In this document: positions 43,243 to 52,797 of the stretch, piece after piece
Position numbering within the stretch: the first letter of the stretch is position 1
Layout: every line of letters starts with the position of its first letter
NCBI RefSeq assembly: GCF_000565285.1
Contig: NZ_APVL01000010.1
Coordinates: 1 to 64,000, forward strand
Source: Cytobacillus firmus DS1
Lineage (GTDB): Bacteria > Bacillota > Bacilli > Bacillales > Cytobacillaceae
Direction of reading: 5' to 3'
DNA: 64,000 nucleotides
Made by a program: the position numbers and the translations under genes
Notes under the pieces: model-generated
What the model was told of the DNA's origin: nothing
The model's input: the letters and a program-made list of their open reading frames with translations, nothing else
Databases searched by the model: none

Positions 43243-44691
43243 TTGAGCACTAAAGTTGCAGATCTTAATAAGTTATATATAAATGGAAATTGGGTTCAGG
43301 CCGAATCAGGGAAAAGCTTTGATGTTATCAATCCTGCTACCGGAGAAATTGTCAGTCCAGTTCCAAAGGGCGGAGAAAAAGAAGCGAAGCTTGCTGTTGA
43401 TGCCGCTCATGAAGCATTAAAAAGCTGGTCCCAGACAACCTCTTATGAAAGAAGCTCCTTGCTTAAAAAGTGGCATGATCTTCTTATAGAAAATAAAGAA
43501 GAAGTTGCAAGAGTCTTAGTGGAAGAGCAAGGGAAGCCTTTGTCCGAGGCCCTGGGTGAAGTGGGATATGCAGCCAGTTTCATTTCCTGGTATGCAGAAG
43601 AAGCAAAAAGAATTTACGGTGAGACAGTACCCGCTTCGTTTCATGATAAGAGAATCCTATTGATTAAACAGCCAGTTGGTGTTGTAGCAGCAATTACACC
43701 ATGGAACTTTCCGGCAGCCATGATTACAAGGAAGATTGCTCCTGCCCTGGCTGCTGGCTGTACGGCCGTAATCAAACCAGCAGAATTAACTCCCTTGACA
43801 GCCATAAAACTAGCTGAACTTGCAGAAAAGGCAGGCATCCCAAAAGGAGTTATCAATGTGATCACCGGGGATGCCCAACAAATCGGGCAAACTTGGCTTC
43901 AGGATGAGCGTGTTGCCAAGATTACATTTACCGGATCAACAGAAGTAGGCAAGCTTCTGATGCGCGGGGCTGCAGAAACTGTTAAGAAGGTTTCACTTGA
44001 ACTTGGAGGTCACGCACCTGTTATCATTTTTGGCGATGCAGATTTGGATAAAGCGGTAAGCGGAGTAATCGGATCAAAATTTAGAAACTGCGGCCAAACT
44101 TGTGTATGTGCAAATCGAATTTATGTCGAAAAATCAATTCTTCCTAAATTTACAGCTAAGCTTAAAGAGGAAGTGGCGAAAATCAAAGTAGGTTTGGGCT
44201 ATGAACCAGATGCGGAAATTGGACCTTTAATTAATGAAGCAGCCTATACGAAAGTAAAGAAGCATATCGATGATGCAGTTGAAAAAGGTGCAGTCATCGA
44301 GCATGGCGGGAACAGGATTAAGGAATATAGCAATGGCTATTTCTTTGAACCTACCATTTTAAGCGGGGTTCATGAGGAGATGGTGATTATGCAGGAGGAA
44401 ACCTTCGGCCCAGTTGCCCCGATCATTGAATTTACGAGTATAGAGGAAGTCATTGAAAAGGCAAACAGCTCCCGTTATGGCCTTGCTGCTTATGCCTTTA
44501 CTGAAAGCTTAAAGACCGCGATTACAGCATATGAAAAATTGGAATTTGGCATAGTCGGAATTAATGATGGAGTCCCTTCTACTGCACAGGCTCCATTTGG
44601 TGGATTAAAGGAAAGCGGGCTGGGCCGAGAAGGCGGACACCATGGTCTTGATGAATTTTTGGAAGTAAAATATGTTTCAATAAAGCTATAA
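43243..44691 (+). CDS. gabD: NAD(P)-dependent succinate-semialdehyde-type dehydrogenase
   Basis: The start is the TTG at 43243 behind GAAAGGG. 482 residues. ALDH motifs: TPWNFPAAMITRK (with PWNFP), KPAELTPLTA, FTGSTEVGK, catalytic Glu in LELGGHAP and catalytic Cys in FRNCGQTCVCANR, the CxxxxCxC arrangement of GabD enzymes. Oxidises succinate semialdehyde or a similar semialdehyde to the acid. Last gene of the sigma-54 operon; a strong terminator follows. With the preceding alcohol dehydrogenase it would convert a hydroxy acid to a dicarboxylate that could enter the succinate pathway encoded next door. Confidence 0.88.
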   Translation: MSTKVADLNKLYINGNWVQAESGKSFDVINPATGEIVSPVPKGGEKEAKLAVDAAHEALKSWSQTTSYERSSLLKKWHDLLIENKEEVARVLVEEQGKPLSEALGEVGYAASFISWYAEEAKRIYGETVPASFHDKRILLIKQPVGVVAAITPWNFPAAMITRKIAPALAAGCTAVIKPAELTPLTAIKLAELAEKAGIPKGVINVITGDAQQIGQTWLQDERVAKITFTGSTEVGKLLMRGAAETVKKVSLELGGHAPVIIFGDADLDKAVSGVIGSKFRNCGQTCVCANRIYVEKSILPKFTAKLKEEVAKIKVGLGYEPDAEIGPLINEAAYTKVKKHIDDAVEKGAVIEHGGNRIKEYSNGYFFEPTILSGVHEEMVIMQEETFGPVAPIIEFTSIEEVIEKANSSRYGLAAYAFTESLKTAITAYEKLEFGIVGINDGVPSTAQAPFGGLKESGLGREGGHHGLDEFLEVKYVSIKL

Positions 44692-44729
44692 AAGAAATCC
44701 CAAAGCTATGATGGCTTTGGGATTTCTTT
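44691..44729. terminator. Terminator closing the sigma-54 operon
   Basis: Perfect 16-bp arms AAAGAAATCCCAAAGC and GCTTTGGGATTTCTTT with a 7-base loop and T tail. A/T flanks allow use from both strands. Confidence 0.9.
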
Positions 44730-44751
44730 TAGTGAATGCAAAAATGCGGTA

Positions 44752-45132
44752 TTAGTTGGAGTTTGATAGTTCGCTAAGATTTCCATCCGGATCTCTAATA
44801 TAGACTGAAGTAATTGCTCCAAGAGTCCCCGTTCTTTCAACTGGCCCTTCTTCTATTGCAATATTGCAACACTCTAAATGTTTTATCACTTCATTCATAC
44901 CAGTTTTTGTAATGAAGCATAAATCTCCTGATCCAGCTGCTGGATTAAGGGCTTTGGGCTCATATTCATTCCCTTTTTGGTGAAGATTTATTTTCTGGAT
45001 TCCAAACCTCAAGGCTTTTCTGCCTTCACCAAATGTTATTATCTCCATTCCCAATACTTTATTATAATAGTCACAAGTCTTTTCAATACTTTGTACCGTC
45101 ATCACTAAATGGTCCAATCTTTCTATTTTCAT
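44752..45132 (-). CDS. VOC (glyoxalase/dioxygenase fold) protein
   Basis: 126 residues, a single vicinal-oxygen-chelate unit: RLDHLVMTVQSIEKTCDYYNKVLGMEI at the N-terminus (metal His in DHLV), HQKGNEY in the middle and SVYIRDPDGNLSELSN at the end with the metal Glu. The family includes glyoxalase I, dioxygenases and antibiotic-binding proteins. A small-molecule lyase or isomerase is likely; the substrate is unknown. It follows the fumarase genes across a terminator and so may have its own promoter. Confidence 0.85.
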   Translation of the reverse strand: MKIERLDHLVMTVQSIEKTCDYYNKVLGMEIITFGEGRKALRFGIQKINLHQKGNEYEPKALNPAAGSGDLCFITKTGMNEVIKHLECCNIAIEEGPVERTGTLGAITSVYIRDPDGNLSELSNSN

Positions 45133-45177
45133 TCCAATCCACTCCTTAATTATAAAAAATTCCTTTAATAACTAAAA

Positions 45178-45217
45178 AAAACAAAACCCCGGACAAACAC
45201 TTCAGAGGTTTTGTTTT
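45178..45217 (-). terminator. Terminator at the end of the dicarboxylate cluster
   Basis: Minus-strand arms AAAACAAAACC and GGTTTTGTTTT with a T-rich tail, 24 bases past the fumarase beta-subunit stop. Confidence 0.8.
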
Positions 45218-45240
45218 ATCAGCAATCTTCCTGCTGCATT

Positions 45241-45804
45241 TTATTGATCTGCCTGCTGCTTAAATTGCTCTTTTCCCACTTGATACCAGTCTGTTCCTTC
45301 GCTATCAATTATTACGACTGCCGGGAAGTTCTCTACAGTCAGTTTATAAATCGCTTCAGGTCCTAAATCTTCATAAGCAATTACTTCCATTGATTTAATA
45401 GATCTGGCGATCAAAGCTCCAGAACCGCCAATTGCTGCAAAATAGACCGCTTTATTTTTCTTCATTGAATCGATTACTTCCTGGCTCCGGTAGCCTTTTC
45501 CGATCATCCCTTTTAAGCCCCGATCCAGCAGCGAGGGTGTATATTTATCCATTCTTCCGCTTGTAGTCGGCCCGGCTGATCCAATAATCTGTCCTGGCTT
45601 TGCTGGGGTTGGTCCAACATAATAAATGGTTTGGCCTTTAATATTGAAGGGAAGGTCTTCCCCTTTTTGGAGAGCTTCTGACATTCTTTTATGAGCTGCA
45701 TCTCTCGCTGTATATATCGTACCGCTGATCAAGACACGGTCACCAGCTTTTAAACTGATCAATACTTGTTCATCTATTGGGCTGCTAACTTTATTTGCAC
45801 ACAA
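45241..45804 (-). CDS. Class I (Fe-S) fumarate hydratase, beta subunit
   Basis: 187 residues. Matches the C-terminal swivelling domain of Fe-S hydro-lyases: ISLKAGDRVLISGTIYTARDAAHKRM, YYVGPTPAKPGQIIGSAGPTTSGRMDKY and EAIYKLTVENFPAVVIIDSEGTDWY. It works with the alpha subunit encoded 11 bases upstream. Family members hydrate fumarate; others act on L-tartrate or mesaconate, and sequence inspection alone does not separate these. Last gene of the long minus-strand cluster. Confidence 0.9.
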   Translation of the reverse strand: MCANKVSSPIDEQVLISLKAGDRVLISGTIYTARDAAHKRMSEALQKGEDLPFNIKGQTIYYVGPTPAKPGQIIGSAGPTTSGRMDKYTPSLLDRGLKGMIGKGYRSQEVIDSMKKNKAVYFAAIGGSGALIARSIKSMEVIAYEDLGPEAIYKLTVENFPAVVIIDSEGTDWYQVGKEQFKQQADQ

Positions 45805-45815
45805 ATGAATTCCTC

Positions 45816-46661
45816 CTACAATCTGACTTCTTTATGTCTGCTTGCATGGCAGTTTAAATTAACAGCTACAGGCAATGCAGCAATGTGGCAAGGCTCTATC
45901 TCAACCTTCACATCAAGTGCAGTTGTATTTCCTCCCATGCCCTGTGGCCCAATACCCAGTTTATTGATTTCTTCCATTAACTCGTTTTCTAATTGGGCAA
46001 GCTCTGGGCGTTCACTTCTGTGGCCAATTGGTCTGAACAGTGATTTCTTCGCCAAATAGGCACATCTTTCAAAATTGCCTCCAATTCCAACTCCCACCAC
46101 AAGAGGAGGACAGGCATTTGGCCCTGCGATTGCAACCGTATCAAGGATATACTTCTTAATGCCTTCAAGACCATCTGATGGCTTGAGCATTTTAAGACTG
46201 CTCATATTTTCACTGCCCCCTCCTTTTGCAGACATATGGATGACGATTTGATCCCCAGGTACAAGTTCAATGTGGATTATGGAAGGAGTGTTATAGCCCT
46301 TGCTTTTTTCCCGGGTAATAGGGTGATCCACGATTGAATGTCTCAAATACCCTTCTTCATAACCTTTTTTAACGCCTTCATTTATAGCATTATAAATGCT
46401 GCCTCCAGCAATATGGCAGTCCTGTCCAACCTCAACGATAAATACTGATACTCCAGTGTCCTGGCACATTGGAACCCGTTCGCTTTTTGCAATATCAGCA
46501 TTTAATATTAGCTGTTCCAGTATGTCTTTGCCGGTTTCAGAAGATTCATTTTTTAATGCTGATTGAAAAGCTTCCACTACGTCCTGCCCTAAATCAAAAT
46601 TTGCTTCCTGACACATTTTCGAAACTCGTTCAACAATTTCCTCATAAGTAATTGTTCTCAT
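45816..46661 (-). CDS. Class I (Fe-S) fumarate hydratase, alpha subunit
   Basis: The start is the ATG at 46661 behind AAAGGAGAAG; the open frame further upstream is out of context. 281 residues. Cluster ligands are visible as [28 protein letters not shown] and the C-terminal [11 protein letters not shown]. These three Cys bind the catalytic 4Fe-4S cluster of two-subunit fumarase/tartrate dehydratase/mesaconase enzymes. Fumarate to malate is the default reading given succinate dehydrogenase upstream; mesaconate to citramalate would equally fit the cluster. Confidence 0.9.
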   Translation of the reverse strand: MRTITYEEIVERVSKMCQEANFDLGQDVVEAFQSALKNESSETGKDILEQLILNADIAKSERVPMCQDTGVSVFIVEVGQDCHIAGGSIYNAINEGVKKGYEEGYLRHSIVDHPITREKSKGYNTPSIIHIELVPGDQIVIHMSAKGGGSENMSSLKMLKPSDGLEGIKKYILDTVAIAGPNACPPLVVGVGIGGNFERCAYLAKKSLFRPIGHRSERPELAQLENELMEEINKLGIGPQGMGGNTTALDVKVEIEPCHIAALPVAVNLNCHASRHKEVRL

Positions 46662-46683
46662 ACGATCTTCTCCTTTTTCATCT

Positions 46684-48225
46684 TTAAGGCATCTCAACTT
46701 TGGAAGATAACGGAGTAAATTGCAGGCTAGTTTTGTGTATTCTGTTTTTGCCCTGCCACTCCTTCTTTTCTTCTTTAACATCCTGAATTTTATGTGCTCC
46801 GCGGCTTTCTTTCCTTGCAGCTGCGGAGATTGCTGATGCCCACGCGGATCGTACTTTATCACAAATCTGGAGAGCCTGAATACTATTTTCATTCTCCAAA
46901 TTTAACGCGATTAAATTTAATTCATCTGCAGCTTCCTTCAAAGAAAGGGAGGTTCTTTCAATCCCCACCTTCTGCCACATAACGTCTTTTACTTTTTTGA
47001 TCATTTCAGATTCCCCAATTATTGGAGAGTTATCTATTAATTCTTCTGTTCCTGAGGCCATAATGCCGGCAATGCTCTCCATCGATTTTTCCTGTACAGC
47101 CATCTTTCCCGCACGGTATCCAAAAACCAGTGATTCAGTTAAAGAGCCCCCGCCTAAACGATTCGCCCCATGTAGGCCGCCCGTCACTTCTCCGCAAGCG
47201 TATAGACCTGGAATGTTTGTTCTTCCCCATTCATCTGTCTGGATTCCACCCATACAATAATGCTGTACAGGACTCATAACCCATTCTCCCTCATGCCCTT
47301 TTTGATACAGACGATACAGATATGGACTGTCAAGCTGAAGAACATTCCCCGCCACCGCAGAAAAATCCAGAAGTACTTTATTTTCCTTAAACATTGCATA
47401 ACTAAGTTTATCTCTTGTTTCAAGCTCTTTTTTAGGATACTTTTCCATAAACCGTTCCCCTTTATCGTTTACAAGAAAAGCGCCTTTTGCAAAAATTTTT
47501 GTCATGATATCGATATTTGCCGGATGCTGCAAACGGTAAGGATAAAATTGCACAAACTCCATATCAACAAGAATAGCCCCATGTCTCCATGCCATGCCGA
47601 TTCCTTCACCCGACACATCCCTTGGATTATCCGAAGATTGATAGAGTCCTCCAAAACCCCCGGTTGCCAATATAACAGCCGGTGAATAAATAATATGAAA
47701 CTTCTTATTTTTTTGGATCAGTGCACCTTTTACTTCATTATTATCTTTTATTAAGTCAACAACTTCAGATTGTTCATGTAAATCGATTCCTATTTCTATT
47801 GCATAATCACGCATAGGCTTTGTAATATTTTTTCCAAGTCCTGTCCCGGCATAAACTCTTCTTGGAAAGGAATGGCCAGGAGTAATAACCACCCTTTCCC
47901 TTTCTAGATGAATTCCAAATTTGCTTTCTAATTCATTGACTCTGACAGTACATTCTTCGGCTAAAATTCTTGCTAACCTTTTATCAGATAAATGCCTGCC
48001 TCCTTCTAATAGATCCTTTAAGAAAATATCAGGAGAATCTCCAGGAGAAAATATGGCCGAATGCACACTATCTGAAATAACTGATGAACCCCCAAGCCCT
48101 GCTTTTCCTTTTGTGACCAGAACAACAGATGCACCCTCTTCTTTAGCAGAAATGGCAGCAGCCAAAGCAGCCTGCCCCCCGCCAATTACCATTACGTCAT
48201 ATTGATTATATTGAATTTGCCTCAT
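46684..48225 (-). CDS. FAD-dependent fumarate reductase / aspartate-oxidase-like flavoprotein
   Basis: Start at the ATG at 48225, overlapping the sdhB stop (ATGA). About 513 residues. N-terminal FAD dinucleotide motif VMVIGGGQAALAAAISAKEEGASVVLVTKG, central ILATGGFGGLYQSSDNP, active-site region HYCMGGIQTDEWGRTNIPGLYACGEVTGGLHGANRLGGGSL and a C-terminal helical domain. It is a second flavoprotein besides the canonical SdhA and has no obvious Fe-S or membrane partner of its own. It might dehydrogenate a substituted succinate, reduce an enoate, or share SdhB/SdhC. TcuA-like tricarballylate dehydrogenase is another possibility. Confidence 0.8.
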   Translation of the reverse strand: MRQIQYNQYDVMVIGGGQAALAAAISAKEEGASVVLVTKGKAGLGGSSVISDSVHSAIFSPGDSPDIFLKDLLEGGRHLSDKRLARILAEECTVRVNELESKFGIHLERERVVITPGHSFPRRVYAGTGLGKNITKPMRDYAIEIGIDLHEQSEVVDLIKDNNEVKGALIQKNKKFHIIYSPAVILATGGFGGLYQSSDNPRDVSGEGIGMAWRHGAILVDMEFVQFYPYRLQHPANIDIMTKIFAKGAFLVNDKGERFMEKYPKKELETRDKLSYAMFKENKVLLDFSAVAGNVLQLDSPYLYRLYQKGHEGEWVMSPVQHYCMGGIQTDEWGRTNIPGLYACGEVTGGLHGANRLGGGSLTESLVFGYRAGKMAVQEKSMESIAGIMASGTEELIDNSPIIGESEMIKKVKDVMWQKVGIERTSLSLKEAADELNLIALNLENENSIQALQICDKVRSAWASAISAAARKESRGAHKIQDVKEEKKEWQGKNRIHKTSLQFTPLSSKVEMP

Positions 48226-48974
48226 CTCTTTAACCAGCTCCATAATGCAAAACGATTTGCATCTTTATTTAGTTCAGCAATAGCAGTTGTTAATGGGATT
48301 TCTTTCGGGCAAACCTGGACACAGTTCTGCGAGTTTCCGCAGTTAGCTAACCCTTCCTCCCCGATCATTACTGATAATCTATCATTCTTTTGCTGTGCTC
48401 CAGTAGGGTGCATATTAAAATATTTAGTCTGCCCCAATGCCTGAGGGCCAATAAATGGTAAACTGCTATTAACATTTGGGCATGCATCGAGGCAGCATCC
48501 GCAGGTCATACAGGTTGAATACTTATAAGCTTCTTGCTGAACATCTGAGGAAATTAGAGGACCAGCCCCCAATGCATAGGTTCCATCAATCGGGATCCAT
48601 CCTTTTATTTTCTTTAGAGCACTAAACATGCGGTCTCTGTTTACAACCAGATCCTTTTCTACAGGAAATGTTTCCATTGGCTCTAGATGGATAGGCTGTT
48701 CGAGCCGATCCACTAAGGTAGAGCATGCCTGGCGGACTTTTCCATTTATTCTCATGCTGCACGCCCCGCAGACTTCCTCAAGACAGTTATACTCCCAAGC
48801 TACTGATCTTACTTTTTCTCCGTTGGCGTTAACCGGATTTTTCTGTATCTCCATTAATGCAGATATTACGTTCATATTCTTCCGGAAAGGGATATTAAAT
48901 TCCTCCCAATAAAAGGAAGAATCGGATGAATCTTTTCGCTTTATTTTAAGCTTGATATCCACTGCAGCACCCAT
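48222..48974 (-). CDS. sdhB: Succinate dehydrogenase/fumarate reductase iron-sulfur subunit
   Basis: 250 residues. [2Fe-2S] ligands in CLEEVCGACSMRINGKVRQAC-type spacing (about residues 64-83), [4Fe-4S] ligands in CMTCGCCLDACPNV and [3Fe-4S] ligands in CGNSQNCVQVCPKEI. Carries electrons from SdhA to the quinone site formed with SdhC. This set lies inside a transporter/catabolic cluster and is likely an extra copy beside the housekeeping sdhCAB, which is not in the window. ATG after GGTGAAAAG. Confidence 0.9.
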   Translation of the reverse strand: MGAAVDIKLKIKRKDSSDSSFYWEEFNIPFRKNMNVISALMEIQKNPVNANGEKVRSVAWEYNCLEEVCGACSMRINGKVRQACSTLVDRLEQPIHLEPMETFPVEKDLVVNRDRMFSALKKIKGWIPIDGTYALGAGPLISSDVQQEAYKYSTCMTCGCCLDACPNVNSSLPFIGPQALGQTKYFNMHPTGAQQKNDRLSVMIGEEGLANCGNSQNCVQVCPKEIPLTTAIAELNKDANRFALWSWLKR

Positions 48975-48992
48975 CTTTTCACCTGCTTTTCC

Positions 48993-50768
48993 TTATACTT
49001 TTGATGCCTCTTCTTTTTTTCCTGATGTTACAATGTCATATCTCCTTGGTCTTAGAGCAATATATTTAAGATCAACTGGTTCATAAGAAAAGCTTGGACC
49101 AAACGGGGTATATATAGCAATTGTCGTTTTTAGCCAATTCTCATCATCTCTATTAGGGAACTCAGGCTTATAGTGGGCCCCCCTGCTCTCATTCCGGTTA
49201 AGAGCGCCAAGCGTAATGACTCTCGCAAGCTCAAGCATATTTTTAAGCTGGCGGACAAACGGAACGGTTCTGTTATGCCACCTTGATTTATCATCTATTC
49301 CAATGTTCCTGAAACGTGCCTGAAGCTCCTGAAGCTTCTCATCTGTTTTTTGAAGCCGGTCATTATATCTGACAACGGTCACATTATCCACCATCCAGTC
49401 ACTCATCTCCACATGCAGCTGATATGGATTTTCATGACCGTTCATTTTGTAGATTTTTTCAACTTCTTCTTCTTGCTTTCTCTGTTCATTTTCAAAAATG
49501 AAGGGTGCAAGGTCTTCACAAGATTTTTCAAGGCAATTTACATAGCTGACAGCATTTGGGCCAGCCACCATCCCGCCATATATAGCCGAAACTAAGGAAT
49601 TTGCTCCAAGGCGGTTTCCACCATGAAATTGGTAATCACATTCTCCGCATGCAAATAGCCCGGGTATATTTGTCATCTGATCATAATCAACCCAAAGGCC
49701 GCCCATTGAGTAATGCATAGCAGGGAATATTTTCATCGGAAGCTTTCTTGGATCTTCACCCACAAATTTTTCATAGATATCAATTATTCCGCCAAGCTTT
49801 CTCTGCAGTAATTCCGCAGGCAGGTGGGAAAGATCAAGGTAAACCATATTTTCTCCGTTGATCCCTAGTTTGAGATCTACGCATACATGGAAGATTTCCC
49901 TTGTAGCAATATCCCTTGGAACGAGATTTCCGTAAGCAGGATATTTCTCCTCGAGAAAATACCACGGTTTACCCTCTTTGTAGACCCATACTCTTCCACC
50001 CTCACCGCGAGCTGACTCAGACATCAGCCGAAGTTTATCATCTCCTGGAATTGCTGTTGGATGAATCTGAATAAATTCGCCATTTGCATATCTGGCACCT
50101 TGTTGGTATGCAATGCTATGTGCACTTCCTGTATTAATGATGGAATTTGTACTTTTTCTAAAGATATTGCCTATGCCGCCTGATGCTAAAATGACTGCAT
50201 CTGATTTAAATGTCTGAATGTCCATCGTTTTTAAATTCTGAGCAGAAATGCCTCTGCATCTTCCTTCATCATCTTTAATAAGCGATACTAATTCCCAGTA
50301 TTCAAATTTTTCAACAAGACCCTCTGCTTCATATCTGCGAACTTGTTCATCAAGCGCATAAAGAATTTGCTGACCTGTTGTCGATCCAGCAAAAGCCGTC
50401 CTGGAATATTTAGCACCTCCTAGCCTTCTAAAATCAATATGGCCTTCTTCTGTACGGTTAAATTGCACGCCCATTCTAGCCAATAAATAAATAATGTCCG
50501 GCGCAGCTTCGCACATTGCTTTTACCGGAGGCTGATTGGCTAAAAAGTCACCGCCATAAATGGTATCATCAAAGTGCTCCCATACAGAGTCTCCTTCTCC
50601 CTTTGTATTTACAGCCCCATTGATGCCCCCTTGGGCACACACCGAATGGGAACGGCGAACCGGGACAAGAGAAAACAATTTCACTTTCTTTTTGGCTTCT
50701 GCTATTTTAATAGTGGCCATTAATCCTGCCAGGCCGCCGCCAATCACAATAATTTCCTGGTTTTTCAT
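48993..50768 (-). CDS. sdhA: Succinate dehydrogenase flavoprotein subunit
   Basis: 591 residues. FAD motif IIVIGGGLAGLMATIKIAE, covalent-flavin region RRSHSVCAQGGINGAVNTKG, substrate loop HPTAIPGDDKLRLMSESARGEGG, NLVPRDIATREIF and C-terminal HYSMGGLWVDYDQMTNIPGLFACGECDY. These are near-identical to Bacillus SdhA in memory, so succinate to fumarate is the natural reaction. ATG after GGAGAGGGG. Lies between sdhC and sdhB in the usual C-A-B order. Confidence 0.92.
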   Translation of the reverse strand: MKNQEIIVIGGGLAGLMATIKIAEAKKKVKLFSLVPVRRSHSVCAQGGINGAVNTKGEGDSVWEHFDDTIYGGDFLANQPPVKAMCEAAPDIIYLLARMGVQFNRTEEGHIDFRRLGGAKYSRTAFAGSTTGQQILYALDEQVRRYEAEGLVEKFEYWELVSLIKDDEGRCRGISAQNLKTMDIQTFKSDAVILASGGIGNIFRKSTNSIINTGSAHSIAYQQGARYANGEFIQIHPTAIPGDDKLRLMSESARGEGGRVWVYKEGKPWYFLEEKYPAYGNLVPRDIATREIFHVCVDLKLGINGENMVYLDLSHLPAELLQRKLGGIIDIYEKFVGEDPRKLPMKIFPAMHYSMGGLWVDYDQMTNIPGLFACGECDYQFHGGNRLGANSLVSAIYGGMVAGPNAVSYVNCLEKSCEDLAPFIFENEQRKQEEEVEKIYKMNGHENPYQLHVEMSDWMVDNVTVVRYNDRLQKTDEKLQELQARFRNIGIDDKSRWHNRTVPFVRQLKNMLELARVITLGALNRNESRGAHYKPEFPNRDDENWLKTTIAIYTPFGPSFSYEPVDLKYIALRPRRYDIVTSGKKEEASKV

Positions 50769-50818
50769 AATATCCCCTCTCCATTTGAAAGCACTAAAAT
50801 TTAAATCCTGGGTGGAGT

Positions 50819-51460
50819 TTAACTAACAAATGAAATTAGACTTCCTAATCCCAAGACAGTTAAAATAATAAACAATCCAAAACACAGATTCCTGACCGTT
50901 TTTTGGGATGAAGGACCAATTGTTAACCCCCAAGTTATGAGAGCAGTGGAAATTCCATTTGTAAAATGATAGGTTGTGCTTAATACACCTGCCATATAAA
51001 AAATCATCATAACAGGGTTTGCCAAATGTTCCCCAACCACCTGATGATTAATCTCATTTCCGCTGATTACTGGACTGATTCTAAGTGCCCAGACATGATA
51101 GATAACAAAAATAAAGGTAATGATTCCTGTTACCCTTTGGAGAAGAAAACTTATGTTTCGCTTGTATTTATATACATGTGCATTCGGTTTGGAAATGAAA
51201 GATAAATAGATTCCGTAGATAGCGTGAAATAAAAGGGGAATGGCTATAAATCCAATTTCAAGCAAGAGCAAAAATGGGAGATTGAGCATAAATTGAATAT
51301 GTTCGTCATATTTCTCGCTTCCTAGGATAGCCAATGCATTCCCCATTAAGTGCTGTATTAAAAAAAGGCCTAGCGGGATAAGCCCCGCTAGTGAATGCAG
51401 TCTTGTAAGAACAAATCTTCTTGAATTTGAAAGAGGCGCTACTGTATTTGTTTGCAACAC
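50819..51460 (-). CDS. sdhC: Succinate dehydrogenase cytochrome b558 subunit
   Basis: About 213 residues from GTG 51460 (or TTG 51457), overlapping the end of the MmgE/PrpD gene by 22 bases. Five membrane helices with heme-ligand His residues in the first (FVLTRLHSLAGLIPLGLFLIQHLMGNA), third and fourth helices (FVIYHVWAL, YHFTNGISTAL). It anchors SdhAB and delivers electrons to menaquinone, as in Bacillus. The overlap suggests translational coupling to the catabolic genes upstream. Confidence 0.9.
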   Translation of the reverse strand: MLQTNTVAPLSNSRRFVLTRLHSLAGLIPLGLFLIQHLMGNALAILGSEKYDEHIQFMLNLPFLLLLEIGFIAIPLLFHAIYGIYLSFISKPNAHVYKYKRNISFLLQRVTGIITFIFVIYHVWALRISPVISGNEINHQVVGEHLANPVMMIFYMAGVLSTTYHFTNGISTALITWGLTIGPSSQKTVRNLCFGLFIILTVLGLGSLISFVS

Positions 51461-52797
51461 TCTTCCCCCGCTTCCATCATTTCAGCTGCGCTAATTTCTT
51501 CTAATTGTAAAATGGCCTGAACCTTTTCTTCAGCGTTCCATACTTTGTCTAAAGTCATTGTTTTAAATTTTTGAATCAGTTCTTCCTTATCCGCAGGTTT
51601 TTCCGGATCACCCTTTGGATATTCTGTTCCTTCACTGAATGTTCTGCCATCTTTTATAGTTATAACTACTTTTGCCCCCCATTTTTCAGGATAAGCATTT
51701 TCGTAATAAGGATCGGCTTCAACACTGACTTTTTCCATCAGGTTTCTTATCACAGGCGATTGTAAAATTTCCTTATTATAATCGATTAATGAGGCAGAAC
51801 CCTTAATGGCAATTAAAGCCGCGCAAAATTGGCTGCTAAATTTAGAAGCATAAACGGTATCAGGATTTGGGTTATCTGTAATATTCAGGACAGTTTGATA
51901 GGTTTTAATTGAGATATTTTGTATTTGGTCGTGGGTGAGTGCATTTTCCTTCATGATGTTTAAAATGCAATCCATCGCTGGGTGTGTATGACGGCAGGAG
52001 GCATGGATTTTAAAACTATTTTCTATAATCTTGAATTCTTTGCCAAGATTTCTGGTAATTTTATCTGCATCATATTTCTCTGACATGGCATTGAAAAAGC
52101 CCCTTCTGCCTTCCAGTATTCTTGATGCGGATGTGAAATCTTTTTTCGCCAGCAAGGCAGCAAGTGCGCCATTATAAGCTGCTTTTGCAGTATGAAGCTG
52201 TTTCGTGTTAGCTCCATCCTCAATAAACTCCCATAAACCCGCTGCTTGTGTGCCAGCATTTCCGAGAGCATACATAGTTTGCTCAACATTTAGGTTCAGA
52301 AGCTTAGCTACTGCTGCAGCCGAACCAAAAGTCCCGCAGGTTGCTGTGTTATGCCAGTAATAATAATGGGAAGGTGAAACAGCCTCTCCAATTCTGTAGC
52401 AAATTTCATACCCCACAGCTACTGCGGTAATAAGTTCTTTTCCGCTTAATCCATAGGCTTCAGCAACAGCTGCAGCTGCTGGAATGACAACCGTACCTGC
52501 ATGGATAATGGATGATTTATGAATATCATCCAGCTCTACTATATGGCTTGCAGCCGCATTGACCAAGCAGGCATTGCCAATGGAAGACTTTCCCCCATTT
52601 ATGAGAGTTGCTTGTTCATTTCCGCCCCACTCTCGAATCAATTCCAATATCGATTGAATCGGTTTTTCATCTTTTCCCGCAAGTGCTGAACCATACCAAT
52701 CCAGAATACAAAGTTTCGTGTACTCGACAACTTCATCTGGCAAATCTTCATATCTAACATTACTCGCATATTCAGCTAACACTCTGGTTAATATCAT
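51439..52797 (-). CDS. MmgE/PrpD family protein (copy 1)
   Basis: 452 residues with family blocks CILDWYGSALAGKDEKPIQSILELI near the start, HIVELDDIHKSSIIHAGTVVIPAAAAVAEAYGLSGKELITAV, YYWHNTATCGTFGSAAAVAKLLNL and CRHTHPAMDCILNI. The family contains 2-methylcitrate dehydratase, cis-aconitate decarboxylase and iminodisuccinate epimerase, so it acts on di- or tricarboxylates. The ATG overlaps the sucD-like stop (ATGA). A second, clearly different copy lies at 57.2 kb in the same cluster. Confidence 0.87.
   Translation of the reverse strand: MILTRVLAEYASNVRYEDLPDEVVEYTKLCILDWYGSALAGKDEKPIQSILELIREWGGNEQATLINGGKSSIGNACLVNAAASHIVELDDIHKSSIIHAGTVVIPAAAAVAEAYGLSGKELITAVAVGYEICYRIGEAVSPSHYYYWHNTATCGTFGSAAAVAKLLNLNVEQTMYALGNAGTQAAGLWEFIEDGANTKQLHTAKAAYNGALAALLAKKDFTSASRILEGRRGFFNAMSEKYDADKITRNLGKEFKIIENSFKIHASCRHTHPAMDCILNIMKENALTHDQIQNISIKTYQTVLNITDNPNPDTVYASKFSSQFCAALIAIKGSASLIDYNKEILQSPVIRNLMEKVSVEADPYYENAYPEKWGAKVVITIKDGRTFSEGTEYPKGDPEKPADKEELIQKFKTMTLDKVWNAEEKVQAILQLEEISAAEMMEAGEECCKQIQ

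Noticed and set aside
45816..46892. Longer fumarase alpha-subunit start at 46892
   Set aside because: The extra 77 residues overlap the upstream flavoprotein gene and match nothing, while the ATG at 46661 has a strong ribosome site and the family N-terminus.
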